From assembly GCA_001312325.1 (NCBI GenBank), contig BBDJ01000013.1:61875-125874 (forward strand): a stretch of 64,000 bases of DNA. Direction: 5' to 3'. Of this stretch, positions 42,161 through 52,524 are shown piece by piece. Position 1 is the first letter of the stretch, and the number at the start of each line of letters is the position of its first letter. The notes beneath the pieces are model-generated. The model worked only from the letters and a program-made list of their open reading frames with translations, ran no database searches and had not been told where the DNA came from. A program made the translations under genes and the position numbers. This stretch comes from Lysinibacillus pakistanensis (GTDB lineage: Bacteria; Bacillota; Bacilli; Bacillales_A; Planococcaceae).

Positions 42161-43004
42161 ATGAATATTCAAGATGCATTGAAGTCCTTTTCTACTATGA
42201 CGCTTACCACACGTCAAGAATTTATGATAAAAAAATGGCGAATGGTTGTTACAAGAGATGTTAGACCATATTGGTTCACCGGACGCTGTATTACGGGACC
42301 AATTAATATACCGTACTTTTATTGAATTACTAAGTGACAATTTACTGACTACACAGCAGCTACAATTTTTATTTGACACAGCCTCTAGTGACAATTACTT
42401 ATTTTTGAACATTGGGGAAGAAATGACAGATAGTGTCTTTACACGATCATTTTCTGCATTATTGGTTGCTGGGTTACTATCAAAGGATACTTCATTACAA
42501 ACACTAGACGCCAATCGACTTGAGCCTTATTTTCAAAAGATTGGACGGTATTTATTATTAGAGAAAGATACACGAGGATTTGTTCAAGATAAGGGATGGG
42601 CGCACAGTATTGCACATGGTGCTGATTTAGCGACCATGACGATTAAGCACCCTAAATTCGATTTACAGTATGCACCAGCCATTTTGCATGCATTAAAACT
42701 TGTTTCGTGGAAAAATACCGTCTATGTAAACGATGAGGAGGAACGCTTAGTTACGATTATCGAAGCCCTTCTAGATCGAAATTACTCTGAAGAAGCATTA
42801 ATCGAATTCGTTCAGCAAGCTTTTGATAAATTTGAAATGCATTTAGTAACACAAGGCTATAATGAAAGCTTTTTTAGCGGACGTACATGTACATTAAATA
42901 TCATGAAAACTTTATACTTCGCATTAAAAATGAACAATCGATCACCTAAACTGCAAAACGCCATTTATGGACAAGTTGCCAAATGGCTAAAGCTCGGTGC
43001 CTGA
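42161..43004 (+). CDS. DUF2785 family protein (frameshifted)
   Basis: About 280 residues. The conserved block LEKDTRGFVQDKGWAHSIAH (residues about 140-160) followed by GADLATMTIKHP is characteristic of the DUF2785 family, which has no known function. The rest is helical, in ARM- or HEAT-like repeats. The break is at the seven-A run 42229-42235 (I-K-N-G-E-W expected). ATG 42161 follows GGGGGAAA. It ends in its own terminator. Confidence 0.8.
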
Positions 43005-43017
43005 TTCCTTAGAATGT

Positions 43018-43060
43018 CAGATAGCAAACTTAGTGTACTCTAAGATTGCTATCTTTTTTT
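43018..43060 (+). terminator. Terminator of the DUF2785 gene
   Basis: AGATAGCAA and TTGCTATCT form the stem (inner CTTAG/CTAAG), followed by seven Ts. Confidence 0.9.
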
Positions 43061-43793
43061 AGAACATTTTTTTACTTTTCGAGCAAAACATGAACAACCT
43101 AATATTTGGATATCAAAGAGATCCAATAATTATATTAACATAATTAATATTTCATTCCAAATTCCCCCTTTATAATCATTCCTTACATTGAAAAATTATC
43201 CTTTTTTATGCTTAAATTATCTTTTGATGTACTCCTTTTTTCAATAAAACGCAACCAAAATGTTTTATCTGCTTTGACTTCACGCGTATTTTATTACAAA
43301 ATGGCGTCCAAAATGTGAAATGGTATTTTCACAAAAAAAATTATTTACTTAGGTAAATACCATAAACTCAGTATTTTCAACGTTTCAACAGTGTTTATTT
43401 TACAAAGCCTTAAAATACCAATATTAAAATAACGTTTTTTTGTTCAAAAAAATGTTCATATTCACCCCCTACTTACTATTAAATTTATAACAAAATAATT
43501 TTTTTTCTGTAAAACGGGGCGTATAATCCAATGTGCAAACAACGCCATTTATGTCGATTGATTATGGCACAGTCTTTAATTCGATTGCACAGATTTTTGG
43601 CTTTGCAAACGCTTGCACTAGACCAATCAAACACTAGATTCAATGTTTCATATTGAACCATGCCATTGTAAGTACTTTTAGGACTTTGATTGGTACACCA
43701 AATAAAAGAGGTGACCTTATTTACTCATCTATTTATAAATGTGAAATTTATCATGAAATTTATGAATAGTCGTTCTATAGAAAGGAGTCAAAC
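43061..43793 (+). promoter_or_regulatory. Long upstream region and structured leader of qoxABCD
   Basis: 730 bases without a gene. A TATAAT lies at 43525-43530. Between it and qoxA, ACCAATCAAA (43622-43631) and TTTGATTGGT (43685-43694) form a perfect 10-bp outer stem. Inside it, TTCAAT and ATTGAA (43639-43657) form a hairpin. A GAAAGGAG ribosome site precedes the qoxA ATG. The outer stem suggests a regulatory RNA fold or a protein-binding palindrome. The left half (43061-43500) is AT-rich with T and A tracts only. Confidence 0.5.
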
Positions 43794-44726
43794 ATGAAAA
43801 AGAAGTTAAGCTTAATGTTTGTAGCATTTAGTGCCCTTGCCATTCTTGCTGGATGTGAACCTCTAACAATTTTAGATCCAAAAGGACCAAATGCTAAAAC
43901 ATTATCAGACACAATTATTTTATCCATTATCACAATGGCCTTTATATTATTAGTCGTGTATGTACTTTTAATATTTATGCTAACAAAATATCGTGCTTCA
44001 AAAGCACCTGCTAATTATGAGCCACCTCATGAAGAAGGCAGTCATTTACTTGAAATTACATGGACAGTTATTCCAATTATCATTGTTGCGTTTTTAGCAA
44101 TCGTAACAGTCAGAACAACAAGTACAGTAGAAGCCAAGCCAGATGGTTATGACAATCAAGAGCCGCTTGTAATTTATGCTTCTTCTTCTAACTGGAAATG
44201 GCATTTTAGCTATCCAGAGCAAGGAATTGAGACAGTAAACTACGTAAATATTCCAGTTGATCGACCAATTGAATTTAAACTGTACTCTTTCGGACCAATT
44301 ACAAGTTTTTGGATTCCTCAATTAGCAGGTCAAAAATACGCAATGAGCGACATGTTGACTACTATTCACTTAGCAGCTGATGAGGTAGGTTCATATATGG
44401 GACGTAACTCCAACTTTAGTGGTCGTGGATTTGCTGAAATGGAATTTGAAGCACAATCTATGACACAGGAAGATTTTGATAAATGGGTTTCAGATGTAAA
44501 GGCAAATGAAAAACCATTAACAAAAGAGAAATTTGATGAGCTATTAAAAGCTGAGCATGTTGGTCGTTCAAGCTATTCATCAACACATTTAGAATTTAGT
44601 CCTGCTCCTATGGAACATAGTGAGCATATGAGCATGTCTGACAAAGAAATGGATCACTCTAAGATGAACCATGAGGGCCATTCAACAGATTCACAAGAAA
44701 ATTCTAATGCAACACATTCACATTAA
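43794..44726 (+). CDS. qoxA: Quinol oxidase aa3-600 subunit II (QoxA), lipoprotein
   Basis: Subunit II of the cytochrome aa3 quinol oxidase, 310 residues. The lipoprotein signal ends in the lipobox LAILAGC. Two transmembrane segments follow (IILSIITMAFILLVVYVLLI and ITWTVIPIIIVAFLAIV). The cupredoxin domain includes SSNWKWHFSYPEQGIETVNY. The CuA ligand motif of cytochrome c oxidases is absent, so the donor is quinol. An unusual His/Met-rich tail ends the protein (residues about 268-310: HSEHMSMSDKEMDHSKMNHE and beyond). It heads qoxABCD. Confidence 0.93.
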   Translation: MKKKLSLMFVAFSALAILAGCEPLTILDPKGPNAKTLSDTIILSIITMAFILLVVYVLLIFMLTKYRASKAPANYEPPHEEGSHLLEITWTVIPIIIVAFLAIVTVRTTSTVEAKPDGYDNQEPLVIYASSSNWKWHFSYPEQGIETVNYVNIPVDRPIEFKLYSFGPITSFWIPQLAGQKYAMSDMLTTIHLAADEVGSYMGRNSNFSGRGFAEMEFEAQSMTQEDFDKWVSDVKANEKPLTKEKFDELLKAEHVGRSSYSSTHLEFSPAPMEHSEHMSMSDKEMDHSKMNHEGHSTDSQENSNATHSH

Positions 44727-44753
44727 TTTTTAAATCTGAAAGGAGCGCATCCA

Positions 44754-46699
44754 ATGAGTATGGAAGAAGTTTTCCATCCAATGCAAGAACCGATGATTTT
44801 AGCGGCAGCTATTAGTATCGTCGTTGGAGCAGTTGTTATTTTTGCTGGCCTTACTTATTTCAAAAAAATGGGGCTATTTCTATAAAAACTGGCTTTCAAC
44901 TGTTGACCATAAAAAAATCGGTATTATGTATATCGCTGTAGCGCTTTTAATGCTTTTCCGCGGTGGTATTGATGCATTGTTAATGCGTGCACAAACGGCG
45001 GTTCCAGACAATGGGCTTCTAGATGCACAACACTATAATGAAATATTTACAACACACGGTTTATTAATGATTTTATTTATGGCCATGCCATTCGTAATTG
45101 GTTTAATGAATATTGTTATCCCACTGCAAATTGGTGCACGGGACGTAGCTTTCCACGTCTAAATGCAGTCAGCTTCTGGTTATTTGCAGCTGGTGCTGGT
45201 TTATTAAACTTATCATTTATCATTGGTGGTTCTCCAGATGCTGGTTGGACAGCCTACTTCCCGCTATCAGGGACAGAGTTTAGTCCAACTGTTGGGAACA
45301 ACTACTATTCTTTAGCTTTACAGTTATCAGGTATCGGTACATTAATGACGGGTGTAAACTTTATCACTACAATCATTAAAATGCGTGCACCTGGTATGAC
45401 ATTAATGAAAATGCCAATGTTCACTTGGTCAATTTTAATTACAAACGTTATTATTGTATTTGCATTCCCAGTGTTAACTGTAGCACTTGCATTAATGATG
45501 CTTGACCGTCAATTCGGTACACAGTTCTTTGCCATGCAAAATGGCGGTATGGATATGCTTTGGGCCAACCTATTCTGGGTTTGGGGACATCCTGAGGTTT
45601 ATATCGTTATCCTGCCTGCTTTCGGTATTTTCTCAGAAATCATTGCAACATTTGCACGTAAAAACTTATACGGCTATAAATCAATGGTTATGAGTATGGT
45701 CGTTATTTCGTTACTATCATTCTTAGTATGGGCCCACCACTTCTATACAATGGGTCACGGTGTAATGGTAAACAGCGTATTCTCTATTACAACAATGGCA
45801 ATCGCTGTTCCGACAGGGGTTAAAATATTTAACTGGTTGCTAACAATGAGACACGGGAAAATTCAATTTACAACTCCTATGCTTTATGCTCTTGGCTTTA
45901 TTCCTATCTTCACAATTGGTGGGGTTACAGGGGTAATGCTTGCAATGGCAAGTGCTGACTATCAATATCATAATACAATGTTCTTAGTTGCCCACTTCCA
46001 CTATGTATTAATTCCAGGTACAGTATTCGGTGTACTTGCTGGTTACCACTACTGGTGGCCAAAAATGTTCGGTTTCCGTTTAAATGAAAAGTTAGGGAAA
46101 GCTGGTTTCTGGTTTATTGCAGTATGTTTCAACGTAACCTTCTTCCCATTATTCATTTTAGGTTTAGATGGTTATGCTCGTCGTATGTATACTTACTCTG
46201 AGTCTACTGGCTATGGTCCATTGAACATGCTATCGTTCATTGGTGGACTTGGTCTAGCTGTCGGTTTCGCGTTAATCGTGTACAATATCTACTACAGCTG
46301 GAAACATATGCCTCGTAATGAAAAAGCGGATGTTTGGGATGGTCGTACGCTAGAATGGGCTACTCATTCTCCAGTACCAGAGTATAACTTTGCAGTAGTT
46401 CCAACGGTTACACGTTTAGATGAATACTGGTTCGCGAAAAAAAGAAGGTCGCGATATTACAGCAGGTAAAATTGAAAAAAATTCATATGCCGAACAACAC
46501 TGGCACACCATTCTGGATGAGCGGATTCTTCTTCCTTGCAGCATTCTTCGCTGTATTCAATCTATGGATTCCAGCCATCATTAGTATGCTTGGTGTATTT
46601 GGCTTTATGATTCATCGTTCATTTGAAAAAGATCATGGTCGTTACATTTCAGTTGAGGAAGTTATGGCTACTGAGAAAAGCTTGAGAGGTGATAAATAA
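44754..46699 (+). CDS. qoxB: Quinol oxidase subunit I (QoxB, frameshifted)
   Basis: Heme-copper oxidase core subunit, about 645 residues. The heme a ligand is in [16 protein letters not shown]. The CuB/Tyr block is [18 protein letters not shown]. The paired histidines are in WAHHFYTMG, and heme ligands in [16 protein letters not shown]. About 13 or more transmembrane helices. Breaks are at A runs 44862-44868, 46437-46443 and 46475-46481 (seven for six), and a missing T near 45152. The C-terminal extension [15 protein letters not shown] to SLRGDK belongs to QoxB, not to a separate gene. Confidence 0.95.
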
Positions 46700-46700
46700 T

Positions 46701-47299
46701 ATGAAAATCGATTCTTCACTTCCATTAGAATATAGTACAGAGGAAAATCGCCTGAAAATTTTTGGTTTCTGGATTTTCCTTGGCGCCGAAATCGTGTTAT
46801 TTGCTACACTATTTACTGTATATTTCACACTTCATACACGTACAGGTAGCGGTCCAAATGGCGCTGAAATTTTTGAATTAACACCAGTATTATGGGAAAC
46901 ATTCTTATTATTAACAAGTAGTTTCACAATTGGTCTTGGCGTTCATGCAATGCGCATTGGCAATAAAAAAGCATGATGACATTTTTCATCATTACACTGC
47001 TTTTAGGCCTTGGTTTCTTAGGTATTGAGATTGATGAGTTTGTGACATATGTTCATGAAGGTGCAACAATTCGAACAAGTGCATTCTTATCGGCATTGAT
47101 GACTTTACTTGGTACGCACGGTCTCCACGTAACATTTGGTTTCTTCTGGGGCGTTGCCATTTTAATGCAAGTAGCTAACCGTGGTTTAAACCCACAAACG
47201 GCTAACAAAGCGTTTATCTTCTCACTGTACTGGCACTTCTTAGACGTTGTTTGGATTTTCATCTTCAGCTTCGTCTACTTGAAAGGACTGATTAGCTGA
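46701..47299 (+). CDS. qoxC: Quinol oxidase subunit III (QoxC, frameshifted)
   Basis: About 200 residues with five transmembrane helices: FGFWIFLGAEIVLFATLFTV, WETFLLLTSSFTIGLGVHAM and the later GTHGLHVTFGFFWGVAIL and FSLYWHFLDVVWIFIFSFVY, which are classic subunit III motifs. One base seems missing near 46971 (N-K-K-G-M-M-T expected). ATG 46701 follows GAGAGGTG inside the qoxB end. The stop overlaps qoxD. Confidence 0.94.
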
Positions 47300-47583
47300 T
47301 GAAGGAATTATTCCCAAAACAACATGTGATGGGCTTCGGCTTCTCACTATTACTAACAATTGTAGCTTTAGCAGTTGTTAAATTCGATATGTCACTTAAT
47401 ATGGCATTTGGCATTTTACTAGTAACTGCTCTAGCACAAGCGACTGTACAATTAGTATTATTCATGCACATCGGTGAATCCGAAGATAAGAAAACGTTAT
47501 ATACAACGATATTATATTCTGTATTCGTAGGTGTTGTCACAATCATTGGTACATTATTTGCAATGATCTGGGGCTATAACTGA
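47299..47583 (+). CDS. qoxD: Quinol oxidase subunit IV (QoxD)
   Basis: Intact, 94 residues, three transmembrane helices (HVMGFGFSLLLTIVALAVV, MAFGILLVTALAQATVQLVL, VFVGVVTIIGTLFAMIWGY). LFMHIGESEDKK between the second and third is typical of prokaryotic cytochrome c/quinol oxidase subunit IV. It starts inside the qoxC stop (TGATG). Confidence 0.93.
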   Translation: MKELFPKQHVMGFGFSLLLTIVALAVVKFDMSLNMAFGILLVTALAQATVQLVLFMHIGESEDKKTLYTTILYSVFVGVVTIIGTLFAMIWGYN

Positions 47584-47585
47584 TA

Positions 47586-47627
47586 GAAAAAAGTCGAGAA
47601 ATTATTTTCTCGGCTTTTTCTTTTTTT
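47586..47627 (+). terminator. Terminator of qoxABCD
   Basis: AAAAGTCGAGAA pairs with TTCTCGGCTTTT, followed by a T-rich tract. Confidence 0.85.
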
Positions 47628-47947
47628 GAAAAAAAACTTTTACTTCAATCAAATGAATTGCGTCCACAATAATTACAACGTTTTAAAAATATCATCAAAA
47701 AAATCATTCAATATCTAGAGCTAACTAACTCACTCTCTGTAACACTTCCTCCTACATTTATTATTCAGGTACTACTTCTTCTTGTCACTTAATATGCAAG
47801 AAGACATAAAAATAGAGGTAAAAATTGGTTAATTACTATTATTTTAATATTGAATTAAAATTTTATTTAAAATAATGAATCTTTTCCTTTTATAGTTATG
47901 TATACTAGTAGATATTGTTTTTTTACCAAGAATAGGAGATGAAAGAA
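47628..47947. other. Intergenic between qoxD and a lipoprotein gene
   Basis: AT-rich, no gene. A TATACTAG-like -10 near 47898-47905 and a TATAGTTATG context suggest a promoter for the lipoprotein gene, but no convincing -35 was found. Confidence 0.3.
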
Positions 47948-48817
47948 ATGAACAAATTTTTTTAAAGTCTTAAGTGTTGGAGCACTTGCATTAACACTAG
48001 CAGCTTGTAACAGTAGTGCTACCCCAACGAAAGACACAACTAAAAAAAAGTACACTTACTCTAGAGCAAGTGTATGACAAAGCGGTAGATCGTCAAGCAG
48101 ACGTTAAAAGTGCTAGTGCCAAAATGGAGATGACCCAAGAAACAAAAATGGGGTCAGGCGAAAACGCGATGGAATTTACTAGCGATTCAAAAATGGAGAT
48201 GGATATAGTTACTGAACCACTTGCTATGCACGTTACAGTTACAACGACAGCGCCAGATATGCTTAGTGAAGGCGACCAAAATACCGAAGCATCAGTTGAA
48301 ATGTATATGAAGCAGGATTTAGGCATTTTTGTAAAAGACGAAACGTCATCTGATGATAAATGGTTAAAGTTACCAAGTACTGATATTGATGCGATTATAA
48401 AAGAAACTGCATCACCCGCAAACGCTAAGGAACAATTAGATCAGCTGAAAAAAATTTATTGGTGATTTTAAGTTTGAGCAAACAGATGATGCATATGTTT
48501 TAACATTAGACGCAAAGGGCGATAAATTTAAAGAACTTATCGATTCTGAGATTCAAAAATCAATGCAAGAGCTTAACCTTCAAGAAAACCCTCTTGATAA
48601 CTTAACGATTGATAAAATGAACTACGTGATATACATTGATAAAGAAACTTTTGATACAAATAAAATAGATGTGATTATGGATATGAAAATTAAAGTGGAA
48701 GATGAAGAATTATCAACAAAAACGAAGACAGTTATTACATACACTGAATTCAACCATCTAAAAACAATTGATATCCCACAAAGCATTATTGATAATGCTA
48801 GTGATGTTGCACAATAA
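47948..48817 (+). CDS. DUF6612-type lipoprotein (three frameshifts)
   Basis: About 289 residues. Lipoprotein signal FKVLSVGALALTLAACNSSA with lipobox LAAC. The mature part has the LolA/LppX-like beta-barrel look of DUF6612 proteins: SASAKMEMTQETKMGSGENA, DSKMEMDIVTEPLAMHV and VYIDKET-like INYVIYIDKETFDTNKIDVI. Such proteins may carry lipids at the membrane surface; this is inference. Breaks are at T run 47957-47963 and A runs 48042-48049 and 48448-48454. ATG 47948 follows GGAGATG. Confidence 0.75.
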
Positions 48818-48823
48818 TTCATT

Positions 48824-48860
48824 GAAAGCCAGTTTCCTCCATTAAGGAAACTGAGCTTTC
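48824..48860 (+). terminator. Terminator of the lipoprotein gene
   Basis: GAAAGCCAGTTTCC and GGAAACTGAGCTTTC form a long stem shortly after the stop; a T-rich tract follows. Confidence 0.8.
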
Positions 48861-49109
48861 TATTTATTATCAATAAACATATTTCACAATCATATAATAT
48901 TTTTCTCAACATATAGCATAATAAGTATCTAATATAGACTATTATCACTATTAGTCGTTAATTTAAATAATCTTGCCCTAGCTCACCCACATTTTTTTTA
49001 TGAAGTACCAGAGATTATTTTATGCTCAATGGAGCTAATACAGATAATTATTACCATGTGATTGGGCAAAAGATATTGCTATAATTTACTGAGAGGGAGT
49101 GTGTGAATT

Positions 49110-49773
49110 ATGGCTATAGAATTTCAAGCAATTTCTACAACATTGGGTGTCTCTTATTTCGATGTTGTTACATATTTAATTCCTAAGCAATGTCCCCATT
49201 GCTATGTCTGGATGATTCCATCGACAATCGATGCCAAACAGCTATCTTATGATTTACATTTTGATATGAATTTTCTTTCACATTCGTGTGTAGGTTGTAG
49301 AAAAAAATTTTGTTACTACACATTTCCGTAAAACTTCAAATAATAGCATTACTTTTCATTCTGTTTATCCAGAGATGACAAATAAAGCTGTTCCAATTAT
49401 TATTGCTGAATTTTCTCCGCAATTTGCTAATATATATAGACAAGCTGCATTGGCAGAAAATTTGGATCAAATTGAACTAGCAACGACTGGCTATCGAATG
49501 GCATTAGAAATTCTAGTAAAGGATTATTTAATTGCTGAGTTTCCAGAGCTAGAAGAACAAATAAAATATTCGAGCTTGCATCAATGTCTGACAGAATATT
49601 TTAAAGATATCTCTAATTCTGTCGCAGCCCATGTAGTAAAATCCTTGAGTAATGACTATGTCCATTATATAAAAAAGCATACTCACGCCGGTTTTGAAGA
49701 ACTTAAGTTTTATTTTGAGATCTTTGTAAATGATATTGAAACTAAATTAAAATTAAAAAAAACCAATTATTAA
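49110..49773 (+). CDS. Zinc-ribbon plus DUF4145 domain protein (frameshifted)
   Basis: About 220 residues. The N-terminal half has two Cys pairs, CPHC at residues about 29-32 and CVGC at about 61-64, forming a probable zinc ribbon. The C-terminal half, FANIYRQAALAENLDQIELA then GYRMALEILVKDYL, fits DUF4145, a helical domain often found in defence or restriction-linked proteins. The break is the seven-A run 49301-49307; six As join the halves. ATG 49110 follows GAGAGGGAG. It stands alone, with no defence partner nearby. Confidence 0.7.
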
Positions 49774-49807
49774 AAAAAGCAAATATGCTTAGTAGCATGT
49801 CATAGTA

Positions 49808-49847
49808 TAAAAAAAGGTGCCTAATTTTTTTTAAGCACCTTTTTTTC
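49808..49847. terminator. Bidirectional terminator
   Basis: AAAAAGGTGCCTAA and TTAAGCACCTTTTT form a hairpin between convergent genes, with A and T tracts on both sides. Confidence 0.85.
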
Positions 49848-49914
49848 AATCCTTTACTTAGTCTGCAACATTCTCCCTATTTAAGAGAGGCAATTGTCTG
49901 CCAATATTTCAATA

Positions 49915-50979
49915 TTACAATGGGATTCGATATAGCTTATCATCATTTGTTAATGGATTACCACGACCATCCGTATTATTACTAATGAAATATAGATATT
50001 GATTGTCTACGTAAATATCTCGAATGCGACCAAGATCTGAAACTAGCTCTCTTTTTTTCCAGCGTTTCTATAGAAAATTCCAATATTGCCGCTCCTCTTA
50101 ATGCTGCCACATACAATTTCTCTTCATTATTATCCATTCCTGAAGGAGCCCAAGTTGTATCATGTCCAGATGTAACAATTGGGGCGACCATTCCTTGCTG
50201 TTCTTCACTGCCTTCTATATTCGGCCAACCATAATTTTGTCCTTTTTGTATAATGTTGATCTCATCATTAGCTGAATTTCCATGCTCACTCGCATACATC
50301 CTGCCGTCTGATGTCCATGTCAAACCTTGAGGATTGCGATGGCCAAAGCTATAAACATAGGAATTAGGAAAAGGGTTATCGTCCGGGATAGATCCATCTA
50401 AATGTAAGCGCAGAATTTTTCCTTCTAATGCGGATAAATCCTGAGCTAGCTTAGGCTCCGTAGCATCGCCAACTGTTGCATAAAGCTTGCTATCTGGCCC
50501 AATTTTTAATCTACCTCCATGATGGTATGTGCCACTATTAATACGATCAACTAGCAAACGCTCTTCCTTCCATTTGTTCCCCTGTAGCATCAAAGTGATA
50601 ATCCGATTAAACTGTTTAGAACCTTGAACATACGTATAATAGGCATATGCCCTTTTTGACTCAGGAAAATCTGGAGCAAGAACAAATCCTAATAACCCAG
50701 CCTCTGAAGCAGTAGAAAGCTCCTTATTAAGTTCAACATGTTGTCTTTCTACTTTTCCGTCTTCAATCTTTACAATATTCCCTGGCCTCTCAGATAAATA
50801 AAAAACATCTCCACTTTTTTTGAATAGACCAAGGTGTATGTAGATTATCAGCGATAATTTCAAGATTTGAAGTTGTTAAGTTTGTAGCATTTTCAGGTTT
50901 TTCATCTTGCTTGATTTCGGTGCACCCTCCAAGAACACACAACAGTAGTAGTAACAATAATATATTCGCTTTTTTTCAT
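49915..50979 (-). CDS. PQQ-type sugar (glucose/sorbosone) dehydrogenase lipoprotein (three frameshifts)
   Basis: About 354 residues. Lipoprotein signal NILLLLLLLCVLGGC. A six-blade beta-propeller of the soluble glucose dehydrogenase/YliI family follows: EAGLLGFVLAPDFPESKRAY, RINSGTYHHGGRLKIGPDSK, FGHRNPQGLTWTSDGRMYAS and EHGNSANDEINII. The GTYHHGGRL and EHG blocks carry the family's catalytic His and metal-site positions. Breaks are at T runs 50052-50058, 50815-50821 and 50970-50976. A GGAGGGAGGATC ribosome site precedes ATG 50979. Confidence 0.88.
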
Positions 50980-51031
50980 CAGCGATCCTCCCTTCTAATT
51001 TTGTACTGACGGTAGTGTACAAAAGAAAAAG

Positions 51032-51049
51032 ACGTCATTTAGACGTCTC
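51032..51049. repeat. 18-bp flank duplication, left of element B
   Basis: ACGTCATTTAGACGTCTC, identical to 51768-51785. With the preceding G it makes a hairpin of GACGTC arms followed, on the minus strand, by TTTTTC. It is the original terminator end. Confidence 0.85.
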
Positions 51050-51767
51050 ATGTAGTTGAAATACTATTATGTCAATGAAATCAAGGTGACAAATTAAAAA
51101 GTATAGCCTTTTTTTAAAACAAGGGGTTGATCTCTGTTCCGACTGAATGCTTTGTAGCTGTCGCTTTGCTTTCGCTACAGAAAACATTTGCCGCTGACGC
51201 TTCGCTTTCGCGCAGAGCAGAGCTTCCTGGGGGCTTCCGATGAACCGCTTCACTCGCGTTGTGAAGCTCCAGGTCTCATCTGTGACGCTGAATCCCCAAT
51301 AAGTCACTCTGTCTACACTCCAATCAACCACTGCTCATAGTATTTTCTTCTGGCATTTCACATAAAAGTATAGTGATAAATTTTGAAGTCTTAACCATCA
51401 CTATTTGCGCAAAATGGAGCTTTGGTAACATTTTAATAAGTGAATTTTGTAAAGTTACAAAGTAGTTTTATGCATAAATGTAGGTTGACAGCTATAGAAT
51501 TGTACCACTATTTTATCCATTTAATGATGGTGAGTAACATGCTTTTACATTACTTTTGAGGAAAGAAAATATTTAAAGTTCTACACTATTGCTGATTGGA
51601 GTGCAAGGCTACTCGACTCCCGTGGGATAGCGAGACAGACGAGACCCTGCACGGAGCGTCAGCGCAGGAAGCGGCTCGTCGCTCGCCCACTGGAACGGAA
51701 ATCACCTTTATTTTGGCTAAATATTCACATAGAGTCCCTTGACTATTTAGTTTTTCAACACTATGAA
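51050..51767. mobile_element. 718-bp non-coding repeat element, copy B (inverted relative to copy A)
   Basis: Same plan as 16754-17473 read from the other strand: matching ends (ATGTAGTTGAAATACTATT on the left; CATAGTGTTGAAAAACTA as reverse complement on the right), two GC-rich modules (about 51123-51332 and 51590-51706) and an AT-rich middle. It differs from copy A by a clean 36-nt insertion at 51155-51190 and many substitutions. No convincing gene. Confidence 0.8.
51155..51190 (+). repeat. 36-nt micro-repeat inserted in element B
   Basis: TAGCTGTCGCTTTGCTTTCG followed by CTACAGAAAACATTTG. It is absent at the matching point of copy A (near 17368). Related units are at 16284-16319 and 33480-33571. 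Confidence 0.8.
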
Positions 51768-51785
51768 ACGTCATTTAGACGTCTC
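51768..51785. repeat. 18-bp flank duplication, right of element B
   Basis: Identical to 51032-51049. It contains the last codons and stop of the small gene at 51771-51941. Confidence 0.85.
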
Positions 51786-51941
51786 TTCTACTATATCTAC
51801 AAAGGAATCAAATTCTAAAATCTCACCTTTAGCCTTTGTCTTTTCCAGCACATCTAAATACTCTTCTTTCCGATCGATGAGTCGTTCTTGCTGCAATTTT
51901 TGATATGAATGAAGAAAATCATCACTAGCTGCTTTTCCCAT
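51771..51941 (-). CDS. Small acidic protein, unknown
   Basis: 56 residues: MGKAASDDFLHSYQKLQQER, then LIDRKEEYLDVLEKTKAKGE and an acidic end FDSFVDIVEETSK. Charged and helical, no Cys. ATG 51941 follows GAGGTGAG at good spacing. The stop codon lies inside the hairpin duplicated around element B, so the terminator begins at the stop. Function unknown. Confidence 0.65.
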   Translation of the reverse strand: MGKAASDDFLHSYQKLQQERLIDRKEEYLDVLEKTKAKGEILEFDSFVDIVEETSK

Positions 51942-52109
51942 TAACTCACCTCATTTAGTAGTATTAATTAGCTCTATTATAATATTGGCAATTTTTTTCT
52001 GACAATTAAATTTTCTTTTTTTGATTATTACGTACTAAATTCAATGAAGGATAAAAGACTTAAAATCGTACTAAGTGATATTATTTTTTATCTAAATGAA
52101 TCCTCTATT

Positions 52110-52524
52110 TTAATGAAAGTATGGAAGCACTCTTTTTTTCTACAACCTGCTCACCAGCACTTATCCATCTACTTTTATCATGAATATGACCATCCTTGTC
52201 AACTGGTGTCTGAAATTGACTTACTCCTGAAGCATCTAGTAAAGAGCCCTCATCATAATCTAATCCAACATTTGCCACATGCTTTATGACAAATGGGTTT
52301 TGGAAGCGTATTTTGGCATCTTCGTTATCTAGCTCTCCTTCTGTTACAACAAAAGGCACGCGTAAATAAATTGTCTCTCCGCCTTCTTTCCACAATACCG
52401 TATCAAAGCTTCCTTTATAATACTCCCAGTTACCGCCAATGGTAAACCCACGACCTTCGATTTTATCGCGTAAATAGCCAAATCCAATTTCTTTTCCAAC
52501 TATTTTTGAATCAAATTGTAACAA
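52110..52524 (-). CDS. YugN-like family protein
   Basis: About 137 residues. MLQFDSKIVGKEIGFGYLRD, FTIGGNWEYYKGSFDTVLW and TIYLRVPFVVTEGELDNED match the YugN-like family (function unknown). The start is TTG 52524 behind GGAGGGG. At the seven-T run 52134-52140 the given frame continues to 52105. With six Ts it would end VEKRVLPYFH at 52110; I prefer that reading because seven-base runs elsewhere are over-long. Confidence 0.8.

Noticed and set aside
46470..46699. A separate small gene between qoxB and qoxC
   Set aside because: IHMPNNTG...SLRGDK is the known C-terminal extension of QoxB, cut off by over-long A runs at 46437 and 46475.
49110..49773. A defence island around the DUF4145 gene
   Set aside because: DUF4145 can occur in restriction systems, but no nuclease, helicase or methylase lies near; the neighbours are a lipoprotein gene and a sugar dehydrogenase gene.
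51035..51331. An open frame inside element B, with a similar frame at 17304-17510 in element A
   Set aside because: Both arise from the GC-rich repeat module, lack a ribosome site, have low-complexity composition, and copy B's includes the 36-nt insertion. More likely a by-product of sequence identity than a gene.
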